This document shows positions 9,705-19,603 of a stretch of DNA of 64,000 nt, piece by piece. Position 1 is the first letter of the stretch; each line of letters starts with the position of its first letter. The notes beneath the pieces were generated by a model, which searched no databases, was not told the origin of the DNA, and was given only the letters and a program-made list of their open reading frames with translations. Location: positions 29,696-93,695 of the forward strand of contig CALVDQ010000010.1 in assembly GCA_944326325.1 (NCBI GenBank), read 5' to 3'. A program made the translations under genes and the position numbers. Source of the stretch: an uncultured Bacteroidales bacterium (GTDB lineage: Bacteria; Bacteroidota; Bacteroidia; Bacteroidales; UBA932).

Positions 9705-12700
9705 TTAAAATGAAAGACTAAGGCTTAGAGTATATATCGGCTGCTGCGCTCCGACCAGGGAGCCGGACTCGGGGTCGGACTCCTTGTATCTTGTTATGGT
9801 GAAGAGGTTGGATGCCTGGAAGGCGATGTTCCCGTATTTGAAGAAATTCCCGGCCTTCTGGAGAAGGGTGTGGGAAAACCGGTAGCGTACCGAAAGCATG
9901 GACAGCCTCAGGTAGTCGCTGCTTCCAACGGTCCTGCTGTTGGGATAAAGGGTAAGGTTCTCGAGGGCGGCCGTCTGGACATAGGGCGAATTGTAGATCT
10001 TGTTCTCGTCTCCTTTCTGGAACCACATATTCTGCACCTGTCCCCTCACCGCATTCTTGTTTGCATCATCCACATCCCTCACATACGAAAAGGCATACGC
10101 CTTTATGCCTCCGAATACATAATAGAAATCGGCGTCGAACTCGAAGTTCCTGTACGTGAAACTGAGGTTTATCGTCCCGCTGTAAGGCGGCACCCCGTGC
10201 CCGAGAGCCACCATATCCTCCCTCGTCAGCTTGCCTGTAGCCGGAATCTCGCTGCCGTCCGCCTTCCTGAATGTAGGCAGTCCGGTCATAGGGTCTATAC
10301 CGTTGGAAACAGGGCCGTAGATTATGTCATAGGCCTTTCCGACCTCAAAATCAGGGACAAGCGTGTATTCGCTCGTATAGAGTCTGTCGCCGTCATACAG
10401 GTCTATGACCTTGTTCTTGTTGTATGCCAGTGAAAAACGGAGATTGAGACGGGTCTCGTCCATATCCAGCAGTGTGGCTGACACGGCCGCCTCTATTCCG
10501 GAATTGCTGAGTACGCCGATATTCCGTTTCATCGTCGTGAAACCGTTTGAAGAAGGGATAGGCACATCCAGAAGGGCGTCTTCCGTAACCCTGTCGTACC
10601 ACCCCACATCTATCGAGAGCCTGTTCCACAGGCCGACGGAAATCCCCGCTTCGGTAGAGACCGTCTGTTCCGGCTTCAGGGAATCGTTGTACATGGACAT
10701 CAGGTCAAGTATCCTGCGGTCACCGTAACTGTCGTCAAGATACTGGAAAGTCGCCACCGCCAGAGACGGGGATATCCCGGCCAGACTTGCTGTCCTGCCG
10801 TAGGAAGCCTTGAGCCTCAGTGCGGAAACCGGCTCCCAGTCCTCGAAATAGCTCTTCACGTTCCAGCCTGCCCCTACCGCCCAGGCTGCGTTCCACCTCT
10901 TGTCCCTGGGCAGTATGGAAGATGCATCGGCCTTGTAGGTTCCGAAGACATCGTACGTGCCGTCGAAACTGTAGCCGGCAAGCACGCCGATACCGACCTG
11001 TGCCGTCTTCTCCTTCAGGTTCGATGTGCTGACCTTCCTGCTGCCTTCTATCGACTGGTTGATGGCAGATGCCGTGTTGAGCTGGCCGACTCCGTATCCG
11101 GTGATGGACATATTGTCCACATCGTCCATATAATAGTCCGTATTGGCCCCGAGAGTGATATCGTGCTTGCCGAAAACCCGGTTCCATGTCACACGGATAT
11201 TGTAGGTGACATTTGTCATTACATTCTTTGCCTTGGACAGGCGGCCCCTTTCTATTTCCTCAGCACCGCTCTGCTGCTCGGACCAGGAAGTGGACGGGGT
11301 AAAGTCCTGCGATTCGGACAACACGAGATCCAGTCCCACTACGGCATCGACATCGAGGCCTTTCAGAGGCTGGAGGTTCACGCTGGCCGTAGTACCGAAA
11401 CGCTTCTCCGTAGAGACCCTCTCGAACTGGTAGAACAGGTCATCGTAGGTCCGGTTCGGATAGGACCAGAGTTCGCCGCTCGTCTTGCTCTCGTACGGAT
11501 TCAGATCATATATGAGCGAGGTAGGGGAATAGTCCGAACTGTTGGGGCTGTCGGCCTTGGAATATCCTCCGTTAACGCTCAGGGAGACATATCCGATATT
11601 CCCGATGGACTGGTCGAGGCTTATCCTGCCGGTAAAACGGCTGACATCGTTGCCTGGAATCTGCCCTCCCTGGTAGCTATAATTAGCTGACGCATAATAG
11701 GATGTCTTACTGTTTCCTCCCCTTATGCTGAGATTGTGCCTCTGATAGAAGTCGTTTCTCAAAAGTTCCTTGAACCAGTCGGTGTTGGTCTTGCGGAGCT
11801 CGTCCAGCCTGGCCTGGCCAGCCGCTACGAGCGCATCTATGTCCGGTGCCCCGGGATTGCTCATCCTGATGTATTCCTCGCTGTACAGATAGCCCGGAGC
11901 CGACGGATTCCGCAGCCTTCTCTCAAGTTCGAGTTTTTCGTCGGTCTCCATCATAAGGACTCCCCTGCGGCCGCGCGTCGTGATACCCGCGTTGAAATTA
12001 TAGGTTACGAGAGCTTCTCCTGTAGTTCCCCTGACGGAGGTGATCTCTATCACGCCGTTTGAGGCCTTGGTCCCGTAGAGGGCGCAGGCCACGGCATCCT
12101 TCAGTATCTTTATGTCCGCGATGTCCAGAGGATTAAGCGTCATGAACGCATCGGAAGAGATTACCTGCCCGTCGAGGACGAACAGAGGCTCGTTTGCAGC
12201 ATCGCCTTCCCTGAAAGAAGAATTTCCCCTTATACGTATCTCCGGTTTTGTACCGAGGTCTCCCCTGTTTGTGACGACAAGCCCGGGAGCCGTTCCCTGG
12301 AGAGCGACGGACATATCGACCATAGGCTTGTCCTGCAGACGCTTCACGTCTACCGTGGTAATGACGCCTGATTTGGAACGGATGTCAAGGTCATTGATAT
12401 TCTGCTTGCCGGTCACTACAGCCCCGTCCATCATGTTGGAATCTTCCTCCAGCACAACCGTGATCTCCTTCTGTCCGGTATAGGAAACGGTACTGGTCTT
12501 CATCCCCAAAAAAGAGATTTCCACGAGTATTTCGCTCCAGTCGGGAAGTTCGATGGAAAAATAACCGTTTGCATCGGTCGATGTCCCGTTCCCGGTGTCG
12601 CCTCTGACGAAGACATTGGCACCGGCCAGGGGTTCATCCCAGACATCGACCACCCTTCCTGCAAGTATTCTGGGGGTCCCGCCTTGGGCGTACATGGAAA

Positions 12701-12749
12701 AAGAAAGTAGTACAGCGGCAAAAAACGCTATCGCATGGCTCACTTTCAT
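9705..12749 (-). CDS. SusC/RagA-family TonB-dependent outer-membrane transporter
   Basis: About 1014 residues from the ATG at 12749, chosen because MKVSHAIAFFAAVLLSFSMYAQ is a clean signal peptide. The upstream in-frame start at 12815 would place 22 odd residues before it. Domains in order: a carboxypeptidase-D-like repeat (ILAGRVVDVWDEPLAGANVF), a plug with PLFVLDGQVISSD and DIADIKILKDAVACALYGTKASNGVIEI, then a 22-strand barrel ending in an aromatic residue (YTLSLSLSF). The plug has ACALYGTKA where most SusC proteins have ATAIYGSRG. It heads a five-gene operon ending with an M16 protease and a ChaN-like protein, without any polysaccharide-degrading enzyme. Peptide or haem-peptide cargo (as for RagA) is therefore more plausible than a glycan, although this is inferred from neighbours only. 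Confidence 0.95.
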   Translation of the reverse strand: MKVSHAIAFFAAVLLSFSMYAQGGTPRILAGRVVDVWDEPLAGANVFVRGDTGNGTSTDANGYFSIELPDWSEILVEISFLGMKTSTVSYTGQKEITVVLEEDSNMMDGAVVTGKQNINDLDIRSKSGVITTVDVKRLQDKPMVDMSVALQGTAPGLVVTNRGDLGTKPEIRIRGNSSFREGDAANEPLFVLDGQVISSDAFMTLNPLDIADIKILKDAVACALYGTKASNGVIEITSVRGTTGEALVTYNFNAGITTRGRRGVLMMETDEKLELERRLRNPSAPGYLYSEEYIRMSNPGAPDIDALVAAGQARLDELRKTNTDWFKELLRNDFYQRHNLSIRGGNSKTSYYASANYSYQGGQIPGNDVSRFTGRISLDQSIGNIGYVSLSVNGGYSKADSPNSSDYSPTSLIYDLNPYESKTSGELWSYPNRTYDDLFYQFERVSTEKRFGTTASVNLQPLKGLDVDAVVGLDLVLSESQDFTPSTSWSEQQSGAEEIERGRLSKAKNVMTNVTYNIRVTWNRVFGKHDITLGANTDYYMDDVDNMSITGYGVGQLNTASAINQSIEGSRKVSTSNLKEKTAQVGIGVLAGYSFDGTYDVFGTYKADASSILPRDKRWNAAWAVGAGWNVKSYFEDWEPVSALRLKASYGRTASLAGISPSLAVATFQYLDDSYGDRRILDLMSMYNDSLKPEQTVSTEAGISVGLWNRLSIDVGWYDRVTEDALLDVPIPSSNGFTTMKRNIGVLSNSGIEAAVSATLLDMDETRLNLRFSLAYNKNKVIDLYDGDRLYTSEYTLVPDFEVGKAYDIIYGPVSNGIDPMTGLPTFRKADGSEIPATGKLTREDMVALGHGVPPYSGTINLSFTYRNFEFDADFYYVFGGIKAYAFSYVRDVDDANKNAVRGQVQNMWFQKGDENKIYNSPYVQTAALENLTLYPNSRTVGSSDYLRLSMLSVRYRFSHTLLQKAGNFFKYGNIAFQASNLFTITRYKESDPESGSLVGAQQPIYTLSLSLSF

Positions 12750-12834
12750 AGGCGATAAATCTGTTAAATCCGTTATCAAAAACAAGAAGCTGTGTCCGAT
12801 TTCACAATTTGACACAACTTCCAGGGAATTTTCT

Positions 12835-12866
12835 CAAATATATGCCATAAATTCCGGATAAGCAAG
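12835..12866 (-). promoter_or_regulatory. Bacteroidota-type promoter for the SusC-M16-ChaN operon
   Basis: On the minus strand, CTTG at 12866-12863 is followed after 20 bases by TATATTTG at 12842-12835, matching the -33/-7 consensus TTTG-N19-21-TAnnTTTG. It lies 85 bases before the SusC start, in the only long gap upstream of the operon. Confidence 0.65.
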
Positions 12867-12938
12867 GCGGGGGAACCGGAAAACAGCCGTTTTTAGCAAG
12901 AAATAGTGACGGACAGGGCATGAAAACCCTCTTTTATG

Positions 12939-15746
12939 CTATTCATGTTCCGTATAGTCCCGACCTTTCCTGCGGGCTTCGCGCCGCTGGTACTTCTCAA
13001 TATATTTTTCGAGCATGGCCGCATCCTTGCGGGCACGGTCCTGTGCCTGCCTCAAGGCACGACGTTTCTTTTCGCGCAGTTTCTCTGCCTTCCGCTCAGC
13101 CTTGGCCTTTTCCCTGTCGGCGTCAGCCTGGTCCTTCTCCGCCCATCTCGCATCCCGGGCAGCGATCCTTTCCTTGCGTTTCTTTTCGCGTTCAGCCTTC
13201 TTCTTTTCCCGTATCTGTTCCTTCGTAAGGATCTTTCCAGGGTCATTCATAGCGGCTATGGAATCGGCCTTCGCAAGGCTGTCGGCCGTGGCCAGGGAAT
13301 CCGCGGCTGCCTTAAGACTGTCCTGCAGGGCGAGGGAATCGGCTTTCACCGTCTCGAGAGAGTCGAGCCTTGCAATGGCGATGGAGTCCTTGATCTGTTC
13401 CTGCCGTATCTCTTCTTCTTGTTCACGACGCTGACGCTCGATCTCCCGGACATGGTTAAGGGAATCGCGTATGGAAATCTGAAGGTATATGTCATCGATG
13501 TATCCGGGGAAATAAAGGTTCGTCTGCGTATATCGTGCCCTCGGCCTGGCATTGTAGCGGGTCCGCTCCGAAGGCCGGAGGTCGAGCGATGTCACGGCAT
13601 ACCTGTCTGCCGGACGGTTCTCGGGAAGCCAGCTGAAGCCTTTCAGTTTCCGGTCCTCTTCGTTCATCTGGACTACAGGATAGGCATCGCTCACCGCAGT
13701 GTCGAAATAATATATCCTGTTCAGTTCCCCGTCCTTGAATATGGCTGAGAGCATCTTGGAATCCTTCTTGTTCACCGTAGCCAGTTCTCCGTTCTCTTCT
13801 ATATAGAAAAGGGCCGACGCACCGCCCAAGGCATCGAAACGGGACAACGATCCCTCCCCGGCAAAATAAGCCATCATCTCCGCTCCCCTTATCTGATTGT
13901 AGTGTGAAGTATCTTCCTGTATATGGATGAACGCGTTTGACATCAGGCTGGCCTTTTCCATCGCGTTATTCCTTATGACAGCGTATATACTGTCTGCATT
14001 GTACTGCTGGGTGACTTCGTTCCATATCATAGGGTTCTTGAACAGCCTGGCAAGCGAATCGAGATCCGAGTAGAGGAGGGAGTCGCAGATGACCTGCATA
14101 TCGTTCTTGTAGATCTTCACATTTCTCAAGGCTACAACAAACCCTATCTTGGTCGTGTCCTGGGCCGGGACCGTATCATTGACGGCCAGGGAGTCTGTCG
14201 GAGGCACGGCAAGGGTATCCGCCGATGATACGGCAAGGGTATCCGCCGATGATACGGTCAAGGTATCCGCCGATGATACGGTAAGGGTATCCGCCGATGA
14301 CACGGTCAAGGTATCCGCCTGGATGCGGGAGAGCAATGTATCACCGGCCGATACGGAATCTGCGGCAGGAAGAATATCCGCAGGCTCCAGGGAATCAGAG
14401 ACCGCAAGCGAATCCACCCCGGAAGAGTTTTCCTCAAGGGTCATGACCGGCCTGCGGGAAGCATCCATGGACGCAGCGGAACCGGCCTGGGCCGTCTGGC
14501 CGGCAGAGACCGGGGCCACGGCGGACTGCGTTGTGCCTGAAGCCTGTGATGCAGCAAGGGAATCCGCCGCAGCCTTTGCGGCGGCCCGTCTTTCAGCCTC
14601 CATCTTGGCTTTCATGTTCGGATCGTTCTCTGCCGCTTCAGCCGCTTTCTTGGCAGCCTCTTCGGCAGCCTTCCTGCGGAATGCGGAGACAGGATCAATA
14701 TCCAGGTTTGCCTTTCTCGTCGCGGCTTCGGCTATGAGAAGGGAATCTATCTCGAACATCTGCCTCGTGTAATGGACAAGAGTGTCGGCGCCGAAATATA
14801 CTGTATCTTTCTGTCCGTCCTGCTCGGTCACGGTTATGACCGCAGGGTCCCTGGTAAGCGTGACGGTAGCCAGCGAATCCACATAGTCAAGTTTCCCCGC
14901 CAGCCCGTATACGTTCCTTGTAGTGTCGGTCATCTGGACATTGCCGTACATCTGGATATCCGAGGTGTTCCTGTTGAAATAAAGTGAATCGCACCACGCT
15001 TCCTGGGTATCCGACATCAGGTGTACATTCCTGCAGAAGAAGAACTGTTCCCTGGTCCTGTCATACCAGCCGCTTTCGGACGAAAGCATATTCTTCTCCT
15101 TCCAGGCGTTGGTTCCGGTACCGAAAGTCGCAAGGGATCTGTCTGACTGGTATCTGAGCGTATTTGTCTTGATAAAGATCGAGTCGGTGAACATATTGAC
15201 GTCGGTCTCGAAGTCGAATGTCTTGATCTTGGAATCGTACGTCCCGTTCATACTCTCGATTATCTGACCGTCCTTGTCGCGCATGGATCCGCCCCGGAAA
15301 AAAACTGCTACACTGTCCTTAGTATTGTAATCCAGGAATTTTGTACGCAAGGTGTTCCGGTCCTTGTCCTGGAGCTGCACCACATCACCGCGGAACTCCG
15401 CAAGGTCCGTATCGATATAGTATTTCATCTTCTCGCTCTGCAACTCGGTCTGGTCCTGGATGATGCGTACATTGCCTATGGCATCGATGACCCTGGTGTC
15501 CACATTCCAGAGGGCGGTGTCACAGAGGAGATAAGTATTGTTGTGGAAGAATCTCGCAGGACCTGTTATCTTCCTGTAGCTCATGCCGTCGATTTCCAGA
15601 AGCTGCGCACTTTTCCCGCTCAGCAGGCGGACAAGACTGTCCTCCGGCTCCTCCTTTTCCTGGGCAAACACTCCCATGGAATACAGGGCCGGCAACAGCA
15701 GCATCAGCATAAATGTCAGGAATCTCAGCATATATTCCGGTTTCAT
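12939..15746 (-). CDS. OstA/LptA-like periplasmic protein with low-complexity insert
   Basis: 935 residues with a signal peptide (hydrophobic residues 7-28, cleavage near VFAQ). The N-terminal 50-350 is an OstA/LptA-type beta-jellyroll with repeated strand patterns such as DTRVIDAIGNVRIIQDQTEL and YIDTDLAEFRGDVVQLQDKD. The LptA fold carries LPS across the periplasm in Bacteroidota. A Ser/Thr/Ala/Asp-rich linker of about residues 350-540 includes an eight-residue repeat, SSADTLTV and variants, encoded by a 24-bp tandem repeat. A second OstA-like segment occupies about 540-760. The last 150 residues are a highly charged Lys/Arg/Glu coiled-coil tail. This is much longer than the usual 550-600 residue relatives because of the linker and tail. 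It is last in the guaB-PPIase-surA-ostA cluster and ends 190 bases before SusC. Confidence 0.85.
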   Translation of the reverse strand: MKPEYMLRFLTFMLMLLLPALYSMGVFAQEKEEPEDSLVRLLSGKSAQLLEIDGMSYRKITGPARFFHNNTYLLCDTALWNVDTRVIDAIGNVRIIQDQTELQSEKMKYYIDTDLAEFRGDVVQLQDKDRNTLRTKFLDYNTKDSVAVFFRGGSMRDKDGQIIESMNGTYDSKIKTFDFETDVNMFTDSIFIKTNTLRYQSDRSLATFGTGTNAWKEKNMLSSESGWYDRTREQFFFCRNVHLMSDTQEAWCDSLYFNRNTSDIQMYGNVQMTDTTRNVYGLAGKLDYVDSLATVTLTRDPAVITVTEQDGQKDTVYFGADTLVHYTRQMFEIDSLLIAEAATRKANLDIDPVSAFRRKAAEEAAKKAAEAAENDPNMKAKMEAERRAAAKAAADSLAASQASGTTQSAVAPVSAGQTAQAGSAASMDASRRPVMTLEENSSGVDSLAVSDSLEPADILPAADSVSAGDTLLSRIQADTLTVSSADTLTVSSADTLTVSSADTLAVSSADTLAVPPTDSLAVNDTVPAQDTTKIGFVVALRNVKIYKNDMQVICDSLLYSDLDSLARLFKNPMIWNEVTQQYNADSIYAVIRNNAMEKASLMSNAFIHIQEDTSHYNQIRGAEMMAYFAGEGSLSRFDALGGASALFYIEENGELATVNKKDSKMLSAIFKDGELNRIYYFDTAVSDAYPVVQMNEEDRKLKGFSWLPENRPADRYAVTSLDLRPSERTRYNARPRARYTQTNLYFPGYIDDIYLQISIRDSLNHVREIERQRREQEEEIRQEQIKDSIAIARLDSLETVKADSLALQDSLKAAADSLATADSLAKADSIAAMNDPGKILTKEQIREKKKAEREKKRKERIAARDARWAEKDQADADREKAKAERKAEKLREKKRRALRQAQDRARKDAAMLEKYIEKYQRREARRKGRDYTEHE
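14201..14320. repeat. 24-bp tandem repeat inside the OstA-like gene
   Basis: Four near-identical full 24-base units begin at 14215, 14239, 14263 and 14287, with degraded half-units on each side. Each unit starts GTATCCGCCGATGA. Units differ mainly at GGCAAGG versus GGTCAAG and one T/C change. In protein they encode the octamer SSADTLTV/SSADTLAV. A 24-base unit keeps the frame, so copy-number change would lengthen or shorten the linker without breaking the protein. Confidence 0.9.
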
Positions 15747-15787
15747 GTACGGGAAGGCTCTGCCTCCCTTTTATCTGCGGGAACGGA

Positions 15788-17173
15788 TCATTCTACAGGC
15801 CTGATCTTGGAGGCCCATTCCTCATGGTCAAAAGGACAATCCTTGAAAATAGGGTCTATGACGATGTAGGTCTCACCGATCTTCTTCTTTATGAACTCGT
15901 CGATAGCCTCCATCGCCCTTTCATTCTGGGCCTGTTCCGAAAGCAGGGTATAGTCTTCGGTAAAGGAAGCCGTATGTGCCGGAAGTATCTTGTCCACCTT
16001 GATTATCTTATATACGGTGTTCCCTGAACGGCCTTCGTTGTCCCTGGACTCGAAAGGAGCGGAGATCTCGCCTTCCTTCAGGTCCTTGATGGCGTTGTAG
16101 TCCTCCGGTTTCAGCTGGTCGATCTCGAAATACGAGGATCCGGTATTCGGATCAGCCATCTGGCCTCCGTTGGTCCTGGTAGACGGATCCTGCGAATAGA
16201 AACGGGCCGCAAGGTCGAAAGACACCGCGCCGTTCTGCAATTCCGTCTTCAGACTGTCAAGGGTCTTGAAAGCCGTCGTCCTGTCTTCATCAGTGTACTC
16301 GGGTTTCATCAGGATATGCCTGGCATTGAACATATCGCCCTTCTTCTCGATGACCTCTATGATATGGAAACCGTCAGGGGTCTCGACTATCTGGGAAACG
16401 ATACCCGGCTTCAAGGCCATGGCCGCATCCGAGAAAGCCGGCCAGAACACCGACTTGGAAGCCATTCCGAGTTCTCCTCCCCTCCTGGCGCTGCCCTCAT
16501 CCTGGGAATATATCCTGGCGAGGACCGAGAACTTCTCCCCGTTCATTATCCTTTCACGGATGGCGAGAAGCCTGTCCTTGACGGCAAGGTTGGCCGCCTC
16601 CCGGTCAGGATAGATGCATATCTGGCTGAGCTGGTACTTTATCGGAACTATCGGCAGGTCGAGCGAATCGGTGGCCTCTACATATTCCTGGACATCATAC
16701 GGGGTCATTTCCGGTGCCGAAGAAGCGACGTTCTGCTGCATCTGCTGGGTAAGGCTCTGGTCCTGAAGTGTCTGCCGCCACTCCTGACGCAGTTTGTAGA
16801 GAGGCTTGTTGAAGTATTTCTCGACATTCTCGTCTCCGCCCAGCTGGGTCCTGATATTGTCCACACGGTTGCGCAACTCCGATTCCACCATATCATTGTT
16901 CACGGTCAGGGAATCAAGCCTCGCCTGCATGAGGAAAAGCTTGGAAACCATCATCTGCTCGAGCAGTTCGCACCTGATGTTCCTGTCGGAAGACATTCCC
17001 TGAGCCCTCATCACCTGCACTTCCTCCTCAAGCTGGGAAATGGATATCATCTCGTTCCCGACCACTGCCACGGTCTTGTCTATAAGTCCGTCAGGATACT
17101 GCTGCGCCAATACAGGCACCTGCATGGCAAGGAAAGCCAGGGCCGCAGCGGATATTTCAATAATCTTGTTCAT
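15788..17173 (-). CDS. SurA-like periplasmic chaperone with two parvulin (PpiC) domains
   Basis: 461 residues from the ATG at 17173. The frame extends upstream to 17212, but MNKIIEISAAALAFLAMQVPVLAQ is the signal peptide. An N-terminal SurA-like helical chaperone region covers residues of about 25-165, starting VVGNEMISISQLEEEVQVMR. Two rotamase domains follow: one at about 170-270 (GGELGMASKSVFWPAF, VETPDGFHIIEVIEKK) and one at about 275-380 (NARHILMKPEY, FDLAARFYSQDPSTRTNGG). SurA escorts outer-membrane beta-barrels through the periplasm and isomerises prolyl bonds. It sits between another PPIase-like lipoprotein and the OstA-like gene, so the cluster is an envelope-assembly operon led by guaB. 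I do not assign the surA symbol because sequence orthology was not tested. Confidence 0.9.
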   Translation of the reverse strand: MNKIIEISAAALAFLAMQVPVLAQQYPDGLIDKTVAVVGNEMISISQLEEEVQVMRAQGMSSDRNIRCELLEQMMVSKLFLMQARLDSLTVNNDMVESELRNRVDNIRTQLGGDENVEKYFNKPLYKLRQEWRQTLQDQSLTQQMQQNVASSAPEMTPYDVQEYVEATDSLDLPIVPIKYQLSQICIYPDREAANLAVKDRLLAIRERIMNGEKFSVLARIYSQDEGSARRGGELGMASKSVFWPAFSDAAMALKPGIVSQIVETPDGFHIIEVIEKKGDMFNARHILMKPEYTDEDRTTAFKTLDSLKTELQNGAVSFDLAARFYSQDPSTRTNGGQMADPNTGSSYFEIDQLKPEDYNAIKDLKEGEISAPFESRDNEGRSGNTVYKIIKVDKILPAHTASFTEDYTLLSEQAQNERAMEAIDEFIKKKIGETYIVIDPIFKDCPFDHEEWASKIRPVE

Positions 17174-17208
17174 TGTCAAAAAATTTTCAGCCGTCTTCTC
17201 GGAAGCCG

Positions 17209-18072
17209 TCAATAAATTACAAATTTTCCTTTTTCGCGGGCGTCTTCAAGCAAGTCCTGTTCCAGGGACGTCACGAGCCTGTGTCTCCTGATACCTACCA
17301 GGATACCTTTTATTTCAGATTCGCAATATTCGACCGGGAAAGGGTTCCCCGCATCGATAAAATCCTGGATATAGGCTACGTTCACCTTGTCATAATCCGT
17401 ATCCCTGACCTGGATGAAAGAATTCCTCATGAGGGAAAGCAGGCTTTCATAGTCTTTCCCGAAATCCCTGGCCACTTCCGTAATAGGGACCCATCTGTCC
17501 CCGTAGGCGGTGTACTTGTCGGCGGAAGAACTCGCCAGGCTGTCAGCTTCCACGATATCGTCTATGTCGTCGGATGCCATCTTCTTCTTTATCGTCTCGA
17601 TATGCGGGGAATCGGCGGAAATCCTCATGAACCGTGCCTTGACCACAGGCACCTCCGCTATGAAATCCTGCTTATGGGCATCGTAATATGCCTCCACTTC
17701 CGCACCGGATACGGCAGTATCCAGCCGTTCGTTGACATATCTCTGCTCGTAGCGGTATTTCAGCAATGCCTTCCTGTACTCCTCGAGTTCCATGGAGACA
17801 TCCTTCTCCTGCTTGGAAAGCTGCGACTCGGCGATATCGGCGAATACAAGATCAGACGCCCAGGAATTTATGTACTGCATGACAAGGCGCATACTGTCTT
17901 CCGGAGACGTTCCCGGAGGGACGAGGGTGGCCACTTCATTCCGCACAAGCTTGTGCCGGCCCACTTTCGCGATGACCTTGCCGTCATCTATAATCGATGA
18001 CACCGCCTTGCACGACATGACTGACGGCAAGGCGATGACAACAGCCAGAACAGATGGAATCCAGCTTCTCAT
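17209..18072 (-). CDS. peptidyl-prolyl isomerase-like lipoprotein (SurA_N-type)
   Basis: 287 residues; LPSVMSC gives a lipobox with Cys at residue 21. The region after it (GKVIAKVGRHKLVRNEVATLVPPG) matches the start of SurA/PrsA-type N-terminal domains. A helical chaperone-like core follows, then AYYDAHKQDFIAEVPVVKARF, the usual lead-in to a parvulin domain. A compact, clear PpiC domain with the conserved QGGxLG loop is not seen, so isomerase activity is doubtful and a holdase role is more likely. It lies between guaB (8-base gap) and the two-parvulin SurA-like gene (35-base gap). Confidence 0.78.
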   Translation of the reverse strand: MRSWIPSVLAVVIALPSVMSCKAVSSIIDDGKVIAKVGRHKLVRNEVATLVPPGTSPEDSMRLVMQYINSWASDLVFADIAESQLSKQEKDVSMELEEYRKALLKYRYEQRYVNERLDTAVSGAEVEAYYDAHKQDFIAEVPVVKARFMRISADSPHIETIKKKMASDDIDDIVEADSLASSSADKYTAYGDRWVPITEVARDFGKDYESLLSLMRNSFIQVRDTDYDKVNVAYIQDFIDAGNPFPVEYCESEIKGILVGIRRHRLVTSLEQDLLEDAREKGKFVIY

Positions 18073-18080
18073 CCGGCACT

Positions 18081-19550
18081 CTACCTTGAGTAATTCGGTG
18101 ATTCGCGGGTGATGGTGACATCATGAGGATGCCCCTCCACGAATCCGGCGTGGGTGATCCTGACGAATTTCGCAGAACGGAGAGCCTCTATGTCCTTGGC
18201 GCCGCAATACCCCATACCTGCACGGAGACCTCCGACAAGCTGGTATACCACTTCCGACAATGTACCCTTGTACGGCACCTGTGCGACTATGCCTTCCGGG
18301 ACAAGCTTCTTGATATCGTCCTCCATATCCTGGAAATACCTGTCCTTGGATCCCTGCTGCATGGCTTCGAGAGAACCCATTCCCCTGTATGACTTGAACT
18401 TACGTCCATTGAGGATAATTGTCTCTCCAGGAGATTCCTCCACTCCGGCAAACAAGGAACCCGCCATTATCGTGCTTGCGCCTGCGGCCAGAGCCTTGAC
18501 AACGTCACCTGAATACCTGATGCCGCCATCCGCGATGACCGGTATGCCCGTACCTTTCAGGGCGGCCGAAGCCATCATTACAGCTGAAAGCTGAGGCATC
18601 CCGACCCCGGCAATGACACGGGTGGTGCATATCGAACCCGGCCCGATGCCGACCTTGACTGCGCTGACGCCTGCATCGGCAAGGGCCTTGGCCCCCTCTG
18701 CCGTAGCAACGTTGCCGGCTACGATCTGTATGTCAGGAAGAGCCTCACAGGCCTTCTTTATTACGTTCAGCACCCCGACCGAATGCCCGTGGGCCGTATC
18801 CACTACCACGGCATCCGCTCCTGCATGGGCAAGCATTTCTATCCTCTCGACAGTGTCGGACTTGACACCTACCGCGGCAGCTACCAGGAGACGACCCTTG
18901 GAATCCTTGGAAGCGATAGGGTTATCCTTGATTTTCATCAGGTCCTTGTATGTGATGAGGCCTTCCAGCTTTCCGTTCTCGTCCACCACCGGAAGTTTCT
19001 CGAACTTGTACTGGCGGATAATCTCTGTGGCCTCGGCGAGCCCTATCCCCTTAGGCGCGGTGACAAGGTTCTCGGAGGTCATGACCTGGGAAACAGGAAG
19101 CTTCATGTTGTCCTGGAAACGCAGGTCCCTGTTGGTGACTATGCCGATAAGGTGCATCTTTTCGTCCACTACCGGGATTCCCCCTATATGATGCTTGGCC
19201 ATCATGCCGAGGGCGTCACCCACCGTCGCATCCGGCCGGATAGTGATAGGGTCGTATATCATACCGTTCTCGGCCCTCTTCACACGTCTCACCTGGTCCA
19301 TCTGAGCTTCGATGGTCATATTCTTGTGTATCACTCCTATACCTCCGGCTCTTGCCATGGCTATGGCCAGCTCGGCTTCCGTAACGGTATCCATCGCGGC
19401 GGAAACGACCGGGGTATGGAGCTTGATGTCTCTTGAAAACCATGTGGTGACGTCTACCTCCCGCGGAAGGACTTCAGAGCGGGCCGGGATCAGCAAAACA
19501 TCATCGAAGGTCAGGCCTTCGGGAATCTCATAATTGGTAAATGTCTGCAT
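18081..19550 (-). CDS. guaB: IMP dehydrogenase
   Basis: 489 residues, the normal length for bacterial IMPDH. It oxidises IMP to XMP with NAD+, the committed step to GTP. Visible motifs: N-terminal [20 protein letters not shown], a Bateman module of two CBS domains at about residues 95-205 inserted in the TIM barrel, the catalytic loop [17 protein letters not shown] with the nucleophile Cys308, the phosphate loop [11 protein letters not shown] and [13 protein letters not shown], and the flap [20 protein letters not shown]. The start gives [17 protein letters not shown]. It is the first gene of a minus-strand cluster that continues into the PPIase, SurA-like and OstA-like genes, and has its own promoter at 19571-19603. 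Confidence 0.98.
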   Translation of the reverse strand: MQTFTNYEIPEGLTFDDVLLIPARSEVLPREVDVTTWFSRDIKLHTPVVSAAMDTVTEAELAIAMARAGGIGVIHKNMTIEAQMDQVRRVKRAENGMIYDPITIRPDATVGDALGMMAKHHIGGIPVVDEKMHLIGIVTNRDLRFQDNMKLPVSQVMTSENLVTAPKGIGLAEATEIIRQYKFEKLPVVDENGKLEGLITYKDLMKIKDNPIASKDSKGRLLVAAAVGVKSDTVERIEMLAHAGADAVVVDTAHGHSVGVLNVIKKACEALPDIQIVAGNVATAEGAKALADAGVSAVKVGIGPGSICTTRVIAGVGMPQLSAVMMASAALKGTGIPVIADGGIRYSGDVVKALAAGASTIMAGSLFAGVEESPGETIILNGRKFKSYRGMGSLEAMQQGSKDRYFQDMEDDIKKLVPEGIVAQVPYKGTLSEVVYQLVGGLRAGMGYCGAKDIEALRSAKFVRITHAGFVEGHPHDVTITRESPNYSR

Positions 19551-19570
19551 CTTGAAATGTTTATATTCTG

Positions 19571-19603
19571 CAAAGATATGAATTTTTGCCGGAATCCGTC
19601 AAG
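19571..19603 (-). promoter_or_regulatory. Bacteroidota-type promoter for guaB
   Basis: On the minus strand, CTTG (19603-19600) is followed by 21 bases and then TATCTTTG (19578-19571), 21 bases before the guaB start. The -33 element overlaps the stop codon of the upstream radical SAM gene. Confidence 0.68.

Noticed and set aside
14201..14320. Repeat array considered as CRISPR
   Set aside because: Units are contiguous without spacers and lie within a coding frame; it is a coding tandem repeat.
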